Notes under the pieces: generated by a model
Seen by the model: only the letters and a program-made list of their open reading frames with translations
The model's database searches: none
Told to the model about the DNA's origin: nothing
NCBI GenBank assembly: GCA_025354645.1
Contig: JANXML010000019.1
Span: 1-59,096, forward strand
DNA: 59,096 bases
Direction: 5' to 3'
Source of the DNA: Arcicella sp.
Lineage (GTDB): Bacteria; Bacteroidota; Bacteroidia; Cytophagales; Spirosomataceae
Translations under genes and position numbers: made by a program
Shown: positions 35,137 through 43,854 of the stretch, piece by piece
How the letters are laid out: each line of letters starts with the position of its first letter
How positions within the stretch are numbered: position 1 is the first letter of the stretch

Positions 35137-35661
35137 TTAATCTCTCGAAGGGAAAATGCCTTCCAAGGCAATACAATAGTTCATTGTCAAATAAGGTTGC
35201 ATATTATTGATTGCCGTATTACTTCCAACCGAAGAGGTTGTTGCTCCCATTGCCACTTGATTGGCATTACCTACGACATAAGGCGTGATGCCCCCTCTGG
35301 CACTTGCCCCCAACGAATTTCCTGCGGGCGAACCAACACTTGCAATATCCGTTGAAGCATTTACTGTGTGCGTGTGAGCGGGTAAATTTGCGGCAACCAA
35401 AGTAGTATTTTCTGTACCACCCACTTGCCCTTGTACATAATTGCTCAAACCTGGACCTTGCCCCACACCAAGTGGAACTCTACCCCGTAAATCGGGCAAG
35501 CCAAAAGTGGTTACCCCATTACCGCCATAAATTGTTCCCAAGAGGGCAAATAAAGCGGAGTTTTGTGAAATTGAAAGAAGCTGACCATTGCAAATAGCCC
35601 AGCCTCGAGGGGGGAAATTAAAGCCAAAAAGGGCTATCATACCAAGAAAAGGACTGTCCAT
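35137..35661 (-). CDS. Phage tail-collar-domain protein (microcystin-dependent protein type)
   Basis: 174 aa. The MDSPFLGMIALFGFNFPPRG N-terminus, GWAICNGQLLSISQNSALFA, LLGTIYGGNGVTTFGLPDLR collar motif, PAHTHT and the MQPYLTMNYCIALEGIFP end are diagnostic. Such proteins form trimeric fibres in tails but also occur alone or in threes in Bacteroidota as secreted proteins. No phage genes are near, so a free-standing cellular role is likely. Upstream of the giant protein gene and co-directional, about 170 bp apart. Confidence 0.93.
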   Translation of the reverse strand: MDSPFLGMIALFGFNFPPRGWAICNGQLLSISQNSALFALLGTIYGGNGVTTFGLPDLRGRVPLGVGQGPGLSNYVQGQVGGTENTTLVAANLPAHTHTVNASTDIASVGSPAGNSLGASARGGITPYVVGNANQVAMGATTSSVGSNTAINNMQPYLTMNYCIALEGIFPSRD

Positions 35662-35746
35662 AATTTTATCTTATTGTTTAAATTGTTTAGTTAAATTTTT
35701 AATCAATTAATCGTCTTGAATGATGCAATTATTTGCAAGTAAATCT

Positions 35747-36307
35747 CTACAAATAGTTTGCTAAATCATTGTTATTCAAGTATATATCAAATTGAACCGT
35801 GATTAAATCTTCCTTGATTTTGGTCGTTGGCAAAACAAATTTGAATGCTTGCGGAACTTCGTTGATATGAAAACCATCCACATGAGCAATTCCATTTTCT
35901 CCAAAATAAAGTTTAGTTAAAATCTCTTTCCCCTGTTGAGTTTTAACTTTGAAACAAATCCTCCTCATTTTAAAATAACCCTCTTCAAAATGCTTTTTTG
36001 GAAAATCGGTTTCAAAACTGAAATTCCCTTCTGAATCTGTCATGAGTTTGCCTTCGTAGTCAAATTTTGAAGGGTTATCTTCTGAATTATTATGCCAAAT
36101 TTCAATCATAGCATTATTAGCGGGACTCAAATCTCCGTAGCGAATCTGACCATTTACTTTTACAGTTTTATGAGCATTTTTTGTTAAAATCAGTGCCTTT
36201 TTACTGATAGATTGGTTAGCCTTAGCGTGATTAACCAAAGGGGAAAAACTAAATCCTAAACCCAAGAGGGCAGTGTTTTTACAAAAGTTTCTACGACTAT
36301 TTGACAT
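35747..36307 (-). CDS. Intradiol-dioxygenase-fold protein lacking the HxH iron ligands
   Basis: 186 aa with a twin-arginine-like leader (SNSRRNFCKNTALLGLGFSF). The fold is that of protocatechuate/catechol intradiol dioxygenases: NGQIRYGDLSPANNAMIEIW, DSEGNFSFETDFP, then KMRRICFKVKTQQGKEILTK-LYF. In active enzymes this last stretch reads RPxHIHF-V; here the two histidine ligands are Arg and Cys (RIC), so the classical Fe(III) site is absent. It is probably non-catalytic as a dioxygenase or uses another chemistry. The leader implies export. Confidence 0.72.
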   Translation of the reverse strand: MSNSRRNFCKNTALLGLGFSFSPLVNHAKANQSISKKALILTKNAHKTVKVNGQIRYGDLSPANNAMIEIWHNNSEDNPSKFDYEGKLMTDSEGNFSFETDFPKKHFEEGYFKMRRICFKVKTQQGKEILTKLYFGENGIAHVDGFHINEVPQAFKFVLPTTKIKEDLITVQFDIYLNNNDLANYL

Positions 36308-36436
36308 TGTTTTTGATGTTTATAATTTTTAATAATATGTTATTCTAAACGCTTCAACATCAATACTTTACAAAACCTGTAATGGCAAAATTAATGTTGA
36401 TTTTTTGTTGCTGTAAGGGTAAAAATACCTATTTTA

Positions 36437-36772
36437 TCAATTGACAGAATGATTCAAAAAGCCCAATTTATTTTGCTTTTTGAATATTTTATTACAAGCA
36501 ATTGAATGATTTTTTAGGCAAGGTTGTAATCCGATAAGTTGAAATGTTTTTATTGCAAGAAGCGTATTTGATAATAATGGGAAAGAAATTAAAATCCCGT
36601 TTTTAAGAGAAGGCAAAATTTTTTTAATTGCTATGAATAGATTCGAAGCAACATAAACCATACTATGGAATTGACAACTCACAAGAAGAGCATCAATTTT
36701 GGTAGATTTTTGGTGTGTTAATGATTGAGGTATTCTTAATAAAATCATAGCATGAGCTACGTCCTCATCCAA
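36437..36772 (-). CDS. Hypothetical protein, doubtful
   Basis: A 111-codon frame with basic, hydrophobic composition (NLFIAIKKILPSLKNGILIS, KTFQLIGLQPCLKNHSIACN). I do not recognise a family. It sits in a stretch of gene debris and could itself be a remnant; the start is uncertain because the frame is open a little upstream (AYLDEDVAHAM). Confidence 0.3.
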   Translation of the reverse strand: MDEDVAHAMILLRIPQSLTHQKSTKIDALLVSCQFHSMVYVASNLFIAIKKILPSLKNGILISFPLLSNTLLAIKTFQLIGLQPCLKNHSIACNKIFKKQNKLGFLNHSVN

Positions 36773-36830
36773 ATAAGCATTTTTGGATAAGATATCGTAT
36801 TAATTGTTAGTGTGTTATTTTTTCTTTCGG

Positions 36831-37030
36831 TCATACCGTATGACCTGCTTTGTGCAAAGAATCGCCAAGGCATTTCAACTTAGTTTTGTCGATTAACAAA
36901 GTTCCATTTTCAATCAACGAACCTGGCAAAAAGTATCTCTCTCAATGTCACAAAAACGAACAGGAATGTCGATTTTTTGAACAAAATCAATCATCCGCTG
37001 AAAACGGTTTCATCCGAATTCGTGTTGGAA
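36831..37030 (-). pseudogene. Metallopeptidase-like gene fragment with frameshift
   Basis: Minus-strand 37000-36930 reads RMIDFVQKIDIPVRFCDIER-DTF; after a one-base shift in a T-run near 36930 it continues LPGSLIENGTLLIDKTKLKC-LGDSLHKAGH and stops at 36831-36833. Bacteroidota proteins with a similar PG-IENG-L-ID-KL-PGD-LHEAGH segment exist, where HEAGH is a zinc motif; here it is HKAGH. The remainder is missing and the end adjoins the palindrome GGTCATAC-C-GTATGACC. Confidence 0.6.
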
Positions 37031-37227
37031 ATACTATAAAAAAATGAATAATTTGATTCGTAGAAATTTGAAATAAATCAAATTTCTAAACTACTTTTGA
37101 AGGCTGTGCCGTATGATAAGAATAACAAGAAGTGAAACAATATTACAGAAAAAATTAACAAATGTCAATTTCCTCAATTTTTTTGTTGCGAAATAATGAT
37201 TAAACGTATGTGAACAACAAAACTATG

Positions 37228-37362
37228 TCAATGAATGATTATAAATTCATCGCCATCAATGATTTCTACTTTGAGATTTATAGCTAAGAGTCTATCTTTT
37301 AGCAAATTAGCAATTAATGATTTACCAGAACCCGAAAGCCCCGTCATTTGGAATAGTGGCAT
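37228..37362 (-). pseudogene. cysC: N-terminal fragment of adenylylsulfate kinase
   Basis: 44 codons from ATG 37362: FQMTGLSGSGKSLIANLLKD (P-loop) and VEIIDGDEF, the characteristic start of APS kinase, then the frame ends in III H and TGA at 37228. The remaining ~150 residues are absent. No sulfate-assimilation gene is near, so this is a relic. Confidence 0.8.
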
Positions 37363-37826
37363 ATATTAAATTTTTGACGTATTATTTTTTTGAAATTAGT
37401 AAAAATTTTTAGGTTAAAAATCGTAGCCTTCAATTTTTTATTTCATTTTGGAGCTAATTTGATTTTCTTTTACAAGGAAATCTTAAAAATTAATTTTATC
37501 CTCATTTTGTTTCCTTAGCAATTCTTCTAAAATTATTCAGCAGTTTTTATTTTGATTCATATTAAAAACCAACCTATTGCTCCGCCATGTAGAAAGAAAC
37601 GATTACTTATTCAGTAATCCTTCCGAAATACGAATCGGATTATAACTTATTTATTATCAATACTTTACATTCTGTAAAAACAAATAATTACAACTATTAT
37701 ATGTAAGTAACTTGCTGAAATAAGCCGCCAACATATCAAGTCGATTCAATTAATTTTGGGTCGGCTTTACTTTTTTTGTATCTTAATGGTAGAATTATTT
37801 ACCAAAATAAAAATCAGAAAAGCAAC
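37363..37826. other. Gene-free gap upstream of the M20 gene
   Basis: 464 bp of A/T-rich DNA. AAGCCG (37721) and CGGCTT (37762) could pair over a long loop just upstream of the M20 gene; otherwise nothing recognisable. Confidence 0.4.
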
Positions 37827-39140
37827 ATGAAAAAATTTATTACTTTAATGGCATTAGCTGGGTTTATTTCAACCAATTCTAATGGTCAAAATACCACTGC
37901 TCTAAAAGCCAAAATTGCTCAAAAAGCCGAAACCCTCGAAGCCAAAGTAGTAGCTTGGAGAAGAGATTTTCACCAAAACCCAGAATTAGGAAATCGTGAA
38001 TTTAAAACTGCTGAAAAAGTAGCGGCTCATCTCAAATCGTTAGGCATTGAAGTAAAAACTGGCGTTGGCAAAACGGGCGTAGTTGGAATTCTGAAAGGTG
38101 GAAAACCTGGTCCAGTAGTAGCTCTACGAGCAGATATGGACGGTTTACCCGTGAAAGAAAGAGTTGAAATCCCATTTGCCTCAAAAGCCATTGGCGAATA
38201 TAATGGACAGCCTGTAAGTGTAATGCACGCCTGTGGACACGATACGCACGTAGCAATTTTAATGGGAACAGCAGAGATTTTGGCTTCCATGAAAAATGAA
38301 TTAAAAGGAACCGTTAAATTCATTTTCCAACCCGCCGAAGAAGGTGCTCCCGAAGGTGAAGAAGGTGGTGCCGCTTTAATGATTAAAGAAGGCGTATTAG
38401 AAAATCCAAAAGTGGATGTAATTTTTGGTTTGCACATCAACGCTCAAACAGAGGTTGGCAAAATCAGATACCGTCCAGGTGGCACAATGGCAAGTTCTGA
38501 TTGGTTCAAAATCAAAGTTAAAGGTAAGCAAACCCACGGAGCAAGTCCTTGGCAAGGCGTTGACCCAATCGTAACGGCATCACAAATTGTGATGGGATTG
38601 CAAACAATTGTCAGTAGAAATGCTCCATTGACAGAATCAGCGGCGGTGGTAACGGTCGGACAAATCACGGGTGGAGTCAGAAGCAATATTATTCCAGAAG
38701 AAGTGAACATGAATGGAACCATTCGCACACTTGATCCTGCTGTGCAAGATATGATTCACGCTCGTATGGCTCAAATAGCAACTAATATCGCTCAAAGTGC
38801 AGGAGCAACTGCCGAAGTGAAAATTACCAAAATGTGTCCAATAACTTTTAACGACATTGCTCTTACTGATAAAATGTTGCCCACTTTGGAAAGCGTTGCA
38901 GGGAAAGAAAATGTTTCAATAACTGCTGCTGCAACGGGTGCCGAGGATTATGCTTTTTATCAACAAAAAGTACCAGGTTTATTTTTCTTCTTGGGCGGTG
39001 CTGCCAAAGGTAAAAAAGAAAGTGAAACTGCTCCACACCATACCCCAGACTTTGAGATTGACGAAGGTGGTTTTGTTTTAGGCATGAAATCAATGGCAAG
39101 TCTTGTGGTTGATTATATGGAAGCTGGAAATGCCAAATAG
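37827..39140 (+). CDS. Exported M20-family amidohydrolase (peptidase M20D type)
   Basis: 437 aa from ATG 37827, chosen because it gives a signal peptide (KKFITLMALAGFISTNSNGQ); an in-frame TTG 51 bp upstream adds nothing sensible. Binuclear zinc residues are seen in HACGHDTHVAILMGTA, the general base pair in FQPAEEG, a His in IFGLHINA, and HTPDFEIDE near the end. The dimerisation domain is recognisable (KVKGKQTHGASPWQGVDP). M20D enzymes hydrolyse N-acyl amino acids or similar amides such as IAA conjugates; export points to nutrient scavenging. Confidence 0.95.
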   Translation: MKKFITLMALAGFISTNSNGQNTTALKAKIAQKAETLEAKVVAWRRDFHQNPELGNREFKTAEKVAAHLKSLGIEVKTGVGKTGVVGILKGGKPGPVVALRADMDGLPVKERVEIPFASKAIGEYNGQPVSVMHACGHDTHVAILMGTAEILASMKNELKGTVKFIFQPAEEGAPEGEEGGAALMIKEGVLENPKVDVIFGLHINAQTEVGKIRYRPGGTMASSDWFKIKVKGKQTHGASPWQGVDPIVTASQIVMGLQTIVSRNAPLTESAAVVTVGQITGGVRSNIIPEEVNMNGTIRTLDPAVQDMIHARMAQIATNIAQSAGATAEVKITKMCPITFNDIALTDKMLPTLESVAGKENVSITAAATGAEDYAFYQQKVPGLFFFLGGAAKGKKESETAPHHTPDFEIDEGGFVLGMKSMASLVVDYMEAGNAK

Positions 39141-39164
39141 TTTTCAAGAGAAAAAATAACTAAC

Positions 39165-39206
39165 AAAAAGAGGAAGGCTTCAATTGAATGAAACCTTCCT
39201 CTTTTT
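39165..39206. terminator. Bidirectional terminator after the M20 gene
   Basis: AAAAAGAGGAAGG (39165-39177) pairs with CCTTCCTCTTTTT (39194-39206); the ends supply U-tracts for both the M20 gene and the convergent lipoprotein gene. Confidence 0.88.
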
Positions 39207-39267
39207 ATGTTAGCAAATGTCAATTTATAACAAGCCCAGAAAGCTGTAAATTAAATTTACTGCCAAC

Positions 39268-39741
39268 TTATCTTTTTCTTTTCTTACGCTTCACTTTCGG
39301 AGAAGGAACATTTGACGCACTGGCAACTGCCGTTTGATCGCCCCCACCAGAAGTGCTTCTTATCTGCTTAATTCTCTCTTCCAAATCAACAATCACACGA
39401 GCAGACATCTCTCTGCTGGCATCGTTTGCTTCATTCAAAGACTTGTATGCTGCTTGAAGTTTTTCATAATCAGACCCCAATTCACCATATTTTTTGCTCA
39501 AAGACTCAAAATTCTCTTTCCCGTCTTCTTGACATTTCACGTAGTCCTCATTCTTACGCTTAAATTGACTTTCCATACTGAATCGATAACTACTTAATTC
39601 AGCATTTTCTTGACGCTCTTTCTGAACCTGAGCTTCCAATCTACGGGATTGATCTTGAAGATCAGTAATTTGTTTGGAATCTGTACAACTGGTCAGACAT
39701 GCAAGTAAGCCTACTGACAAGAGTGTGGAAATCTTTCTCAT
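39268..39741 (-). CDS. Coiled-coil lipoprotein
   Basis: 157 aa with lipoprotein signal (LLSVGLLACLTSC, lipid Cys about 19), a heptad-rich coiled-coil (about 25-125) and a Lys/Arg tail (KVKRKKRKR). It resembles the protein at 46019-46510 in architecture. Such proteins look like OmpA-family lipoproteins without the OmpA domain; a periplasmic/peptidoglycan-side spacer role is possible. Confidence 0.75.
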   Translation of the reverse strand: MRKISTLLSVGLLACLTSCTDSKQITDLQDQSRRLEAQVQKERQENAELSSYRFSMESQFKRKNEDYVKCQEDGKENFESLSKKYGELGSDYEKLQAAYKSLNEANDASREMSARVIVDLEERIKQIRSTSGGGDQTAVASASNVPSPKVKRKKRKR

Positions 39742-39768
39742 AAAATATAAATGTGTTGTGGGGTTATC

Positions 39769-41799
39769 TTATTTTTCTCCTAATTTATTAATTTTTTTTG
39801 TAGAAATCAAAATTACACCACTTTTTCCTTTATCTCCATATTTTGTTTTGGCTAACTCAATTTCCATCACTTCTAATTTATCAATTTCATCAGGTTTTAC
39901 GTTTTTATGTAAATACCCAGAATCAGCAATTTTTCCATCAATAATATACAAAGCATTCGCAGGAAAATCAATCGAGGGCGTACATTTCTCAATTTTTGCA
40001 CTTGGTTTATTCAATTTTTCAAACTTAAATTCATTATCGCCTTTTTGAGCAATGGTTTGCTTGACCAAAACATTAAGGTTATAAATTCCATTTTGAGCCA
40101 ATGCTCCATATTGAGAAACCAACTTTCCTCCATCTTCAGGCGACCAATACTCTAAATTCAATATTGAATAAACTGAAATATCGTTCCAGTTGTAATTATT
40201 TGCAACAATTGTACCATTTATTTTATAGATAGGACGTTTTTCTGATGGTAAATCTTGTGTTTGTTCTAATTCTTTAATAACGTCTTCTTTGCAGTAAAAC
40301 CATTTTGTTTTTGGGGTAGTTAATAGGTTGCTATTTCTGTCGGTCATTATGCCATCTTGAATTTTAGGTTCTTCTTCTAAACTGAATTTATTATTATCAA
40401 AGTAGAAAATCTTTCTGTGATTAGAACGGTTTACAATCACTGGTTCGGAAACGATATTGTTATATTTCACCCAAAATTTATAGGAGGGACAAGTTCTAAA
40501 AGTAATAGAATCAAAAACTACGTAAGTTTTCCCGCCTGTTGCCAAATGTTGTTTTAACTCGATAATAGAAACACCTTGAAAATTGGTTTTGAAGATTTTT
40601 GAATCTCCGAAAATATGTATTTCTACATTTTCAAGTCCTTTTTTAGTTGATTTGTCTAACACCTCAACCATAAAATTGAACGTGGGTGTTTTTTTTATCA
40701 TTACAGACTCGTCCTTAATTATTTCTTCTTCTTCCGATTCAATTTTATCATTTTCTACATGAATTGCTGATTTATTATCCCTTATTTTTTCATCTAAAAT
40801 TGGCATTAATACTGGCTCAAACTCCACTGATTTCACCATTTCTTTCACATTCTCTACCAGACTCTTATGAATGTTAAAAGGCTTAGCTTTGGAAATATTA
40901 AAAGCCAAAATCAAAATTGCTCCCAAAGGAATGGTGAGAATATATTTCAATAAATGTACCTTAGAAGAACGTTTTTTATTCATCATTTTAATCCGCAATT
41001 TTAAGTCAGAAAAATTAAAATTATTCGTAACCGCAAATGGATTTAAACCACTGATTTTCAATAAATTATACTGATAATGACGTACATTAAAACCATAATT
41101 TAAAACAGTTTTATCAGTCAAAAATTCAAGATTTTGCTTAATAAATTTCCGCATAATCCAAGCTAAAGGATTTATCCAAAATAGCATACAAAACAATTCA
41201 ACCATCATCACATCAATTGAATGAAACTGCCTTGCATGAGCGGATTCGTGAGCAATAATCTCTGATAAGTCCTCCTTAGAATGTTTACTAATATTAATGA
41301 AAATATATTTGAAAAATGAAAATGGACTCACATCCTGAGATAAATTTTGCACTTTTATTTTATTAATAATTAAAGGCGTAGAAATGCTTAAAAAACGAAA
41401 AACACTGATGATTTGAACGATTAATTTACACAAAAGAACTACAATGCCTGAAAGGAAAATTGCCTGAAAAATATCTCCAAAATTGAAGTAGATTTTAAGA
41501 TTTGATGTTGATTTTAAAGGGATTTTTTGCTCTGTAACTAACTGATTATTAGCTTTAAAACTCAAATCAGGAATGTATTTTGCCACCTCTCCCCTACTTA
41601 TATCTTGATGATGATTTACAAAATCAGAAGCATCCAATAAAGGCATAGAAATAGAGCTAATAATTGCCAACATAAAATAGATTCTATTGAGTTGATAAAA
41701 AGTATTCTTACGAAGAAATACCCAGTAAATCATTAAAAAAATACTGAGACAAATGTTTGCTTTTAGTAGATATATCATCATTTTAGTGTCGATTTTCAA
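39769..41799 (-). CDS. BlaR1-like M56 membrane metallopeptidase
   Basis: 676 aa: four N-terminal membrane helices (about 10-310) enclose the zinc motif HESAH (about 183-187, EIIAHESAHARQFHSIDVMM). The second half is periplasmic, and its end contains a TonB-plug-like stretch (ALYIIDGKIADSGY, EVMEIELAKTKYGDKGKSGV-ILISTKK), common in Bacteroidota M56 proteins. It should cleave or relieve BlaI on a signal. The blaI-type gene lies 43 bp upstream in the same operon. Confidence 0.92.
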   Translation of the reverse strand: MKIDTKMMIYLLKANICLSIFLMIYWVFLRKNTFYQLNRIYFMLAIISSISMPLLDASDFVNHHQDISRGEVAKYIPDLSFKANNQLVTEQKIPLKSTSNLKIYFNFGDIFQAIFLSGIVVLLCKLIVQIISVFRFLSISTPLIINKIKVQNLSQDVSPFSFFKYIFINISKHSKEDLSEIIAHESAHARQFHSIDVMMVELFCMLFWINPLAWIMRKFIKQNLEFLTDKTVLNYGFNVRHYQYNLLKISGLNPFAVTNNFNFSDLKLRIKMMNKKRSSKVHLLKYILTIPLGAILILAFNISKAKPFNIHKSLVENVKEMVKSVEFEPVLMPILDEKIRDNKSAIHVENDKIESEEEEIIKDESVMIKKTPTFNFMVEVLDKSTKKGLENVEIHIFGDSKIFKTNFQGVSIIELKQHLATGGKTYVVFDSITFRTCPSYKFWVKYNNIVSEPVIVNRSNHRKIFYFDNNKFSLEEEPKIQDGIMTDRNSNLLTTPKTKWFYCKEDVIKELEQTQDLPSEKRPIYKINGTIVANNYNWNDISVYSILNLEYWSPEDGGKLVSQYGALAQNGIYNLNVLVKQTIAQKGDNEFKFEKLNKPSAKIEKCTPSIDFPANALYIIDGKIADSGYLHKNVKPDEIDKLEVMEIELAKTKYGDKGKSGVILISTKKINKLGEK

Positions 41800-41842
41800 T
41801 GAATAAACTTTGAAACTTAACGTCTTTGGAATTTAGCAAAAA

Positions 41843-42211
41843 CTACTCGCCCTTCTCAATCAAAGCAATTATTTCTTTTAATTCCTGAGCTGATATTTTT
41901 TCATCTTTTACAAAAAAATTAACCATTTCTTTATAAGAATTTTTAAAATAATCATGTACCACGCTCCCCATGAAGGTCTTTTTGTAATTTTCTTCCGAGA
42001 TGGCGGGCTGATACACATACACATTGCCGTATCGCTTAGCGTTAAGATAATTCTTCTTTTCCAAGTTTTTTATCATCGAAGCCAAAGTTGTGTAAGGTGG
42101 TTTTGGATCATTAATTTCTTCTAAAAAATTGCTGACCGTTGCCTCGCCTAATCGCCAAGCAATTAACATCAAGTCTTCTTCTGAGTTGGTAAGTTTATCT
42201 AATTGATTCAT
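41843..42211 (-). CDS. BlaI/MecI/CopY-family repressor
   Basis: 122 aa winged-helix repressor: DLMLIAWRLGEATVSNFLEE, PPYTTLASMIKNLEKKNYLN (recognition helix), a dimerising C-terminal helix pair. It pairs with the downstream M56 peptidase. A strong palindrome 16-38 bp before the start is the likely autorepression site. The regulated phenotype (beta-lactam or other) is unknown; no beta-lactamase sits adjacent. Confidence 0.93.
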   Translation of the reverse strand: MNQLDKLTNSEEDLMLIAWRLGEATVSNFLEEINDPKPPYTTLASMIKNLEKKNYLNAKRYGNVYVYQPAISEENYKKTFMGSVVHDYFKNSYKEMVNFFVKDEKISAQELKEIIALIEKGE

Positions 42212-42226
42212 TTTGATTTATTCGTT

Positions 42227-42249
42227 ATATTACGAAATTTTCGTAATAT
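42227..42249. promoter_or_regulatory. Operator for the BlaI-type repressor
   Basis: ATATTACGAAA (42227-42237), one central T, TTTCGTAATAT (42239-42249): a perfect 11-bp palindrome, with a further half-site TTTTCGTAATTA at about 42258-42269. Position directly before the repressor start suggests autoregulation. Confidence 0.78.
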
Positions 42250-42289
42250 TAATTATTTTTTCGTAATTAATAAATTATTTGGGGAAATT

Positions 42290-42298
42290 TAATTTTGC
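42290..42298 (+). promoter_or_regulatory. Candidate -7 element near the BlaI operator
   Basis: TAATTTTGC at 42290-42298 on the plus strand; the -33 position (42267-42269) reads TTA and falls in the second operator half-site. It could drive the plus-strand OM barrel gene with a long leader. Confidence 0.35.
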
Positions 42299-42505
42299 AT
42301 AACTCAATGCTTTGCCTCGAAATTTAAAAATAATGTATCCCGATACGGAAGTATTTAGGATCAGCATTAAGAAAATTTAACATATTTTTAGGTATAATGG
42401 ATTGATAATTGTCGTACATTTATAACAATATTTACGCTGACCAAATCGTTACTTTTGTTTGTAAACTCTACTTCAAAAACTTAAATCCCCACGAGGGCTT
42501 CGATT

Positions 42506-43336
42506 ATGAAACGAAATGTACTTTTTGGCATTATTTTGAGCGGTTCAGCCCTCACTACTTTCGCACAATCGTCTGATATTCAAAAGCCTATCACGATTAC
42601 GCCCCATATTTCCATCCAAAATTTTGATTGGCTTGAACGCTCCACTGTTGGTAAAGCAGGCGTTCAAATTCAGTTTAAACCGACTAAAAGATTAAACATT
42701 ACCTTAGATGGAAGCGTATTTAATAGCTTGGAAAATGCCACCCTTAACTACGGTAATTCTGTGGCTGTAGGACTTGCGGACAACAAAGGAAATATGAGTG
42801 CTTATGGACAAACTGGACAATTCGGAACAAGCAGTTCCTCCTTTCCAAAAACGAGCTATCAAGGTGCATTTATAAATATTGATGCAGGCATTCCAATTAA
42901 ATTAGGGGATAGTTCAAGAACAACCATTGAACCGTTTGTGAGTGTTGAAGGAAAGATGTGGAGTCGTTCTGCGGACTATAGTGCTGATGGTGTTCCGTTG
43001 ATTTATGAAGAAAAATACAAGTTTTTATCTCCTGCACTGGGAGCTAAATTGAGCTATAATACAAAGTCGAAAGTTAAATTAAGCCTTAGATTATCAGCCA
43101 GTTATCCTGCTATTTCAAAATTGAAAACCGACCCTAAAAGTCTTACTAATCCCAATACTGAAATTGATTTGACGAAGTGGCTTTCTCCTTCCGTTGAGTT
43201 AGGCGTAAAAGTAAAGAAGATTACATTAAAATTACGTTACGAAAGAATCAATATTGGCACACCAGATTCGGCAAGAGGATGTTCGCCTGCCTCTCGTGCA
43301 GACATTACAGGACTTTCAATTGGATATGATTTTTAA
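42506..43336 (+). CDS. Outer-membrane beta-barrel protein, uncharacterised
   Basis: 276 aa with signal peptide (KRNVLFGIILSGSALTTFAQ), alternating amphipathic strands (VGKAGVQIQFKPTKRLNITL, KLSLRLSASYPAISK, KITLKLRYERINIG) and a terminal aromatic (IGYDF), all features of OM barrels. No specific family. A GC-SPASR loop with Cys is near the C-terminus. Confidence 0.7.
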   Translation: MKRNVLFGIILSGSALTTFAQSSDIQKPITITPHISIQNFDWLERSTVGKAGVQIQFKPTKRLNITLDGSVFNSLENATLNYGNSVAVGLADNKGNMSAYGQTGQFGTSSSSFPKTSYQGAFINIDAGIPIKLGDSSRTTIEPFVSVEGKMWSRSADYSADGVPLIYEEKYKFLSPALGAKLSYNTKSKVKLSLRLSASYPAISKLKTDPKSLTNPNTEIDLTKWLSPSVELGVKVKKITLKLRYERINIGTPDSARGCSPASRADITGLSIGYDF

Positions 43337-43381
43337 ATAAAAAACAAATTCAAAATCAGCACTTCTTTTTTTAATAAGCAG

Positions 43382-43413
43382 AAAAAAACCTTCCCAACAT
43401 TGCTGAGAAGGTT
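43382..43413 (-). terminator. Terminator of rpmB
   Basis: On the minus strand AACCTTC...GAAGGTT (43407-43413 with 43387-43393) followed by seven T, 26 bp past the rpmB stop. Confidence 0.8.
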
Positions 43414-43438
43414 CTTAATATTTCTAATGACCTCAGGA

Positions 43439-43678
43439 TTACAAAGTCAACGTTCCTCTGCGAGCCGCAGCAACCAAAGAGGCTTCTAAACCATTTTTGT
43501 TGATTGTACGAATCGCTTTTCCAGATACTTTCAATTGTACCCAAACGCCTTCCGACTCTAAGAAGAATTTCTTTGTGTGAAGATTAGGAAAAAATTTACG
43601 CTTAGTCTTGTTGTTAGCGTGTGAAACATTATTTCCTACTTGTGTTTTTCTTCCTGTTAATTGACAAACCTTAGCCAT
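43439..43678 (-). CDS. rpmB: 50S ribosomal protein L28
   Basis: 79 aa, matches bacterial L28: AKVCQLTGRKTQVGNNVSHA, NNKTKRKFFPNLHTKKFF, KVSGKAIRTINKNGLE. In many Bacteroidota it is followed by rpmG and a DUF4295 gene; here it is alone with its own promoter and terminator. Confidence 0.97.
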   Translation of the reverse strand: MAKVCQLTGRKTQVGNNVSHANNKTKRKFFPNLHTKKFFLESEGVWVQLKVSGKAIRTINKNGLEASLVAAARRGTLTL

Positions 43679-43761
43679 GATTACTCCTTATTTTTGTTAT
43701 GTAAAATCGCCTTGGAAGCGATGCAATAGACTCATTTTTCAGTACTTTCTGAAACGGAATG

Positions 43762-43792
43762 CAAAATTAGGGATTTATTCTCAACGATACAA
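43762..43792 (-). promoter_or_regulatory. Promoter of rpmB
   Basis: Minus strand: TTG (43790-43792), 20-bp spacer, TAATTTTG (43762-43769) followed by C. Same architecture as the tRNA-Gln promoter. Confidence 0.72.
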
Positions 43793-43823
43793 TTTATTAA
43801 GAAAATAAAATCAAGAAAATCAT

Positions 43824-43832
43824 TACATTTGC
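43824..43832 (+). promoter_or_regulatory. Candidate -7 element of the EEP gene
   Basis: TACATTTGC (TAnnTTTGC) 23 bp before the ATG; -33 region lacks TTG. Confidence 0.42.
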
Positions 43833-43854
43833 CTACTAATTTTAATTTCAATTC

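Noticed and set aside
35137-35661. Prophage indicated by the tail-collar protein
   Set aside because: No capsid, terminase, tail or integrase genes nearby; such collar proteins are common as lone genes in Bacteroidota.
38027-39147. Minus-strand frames opposite the M20 gene
   Set aside because: Shadows of a gene with complete zinc-site motifs.
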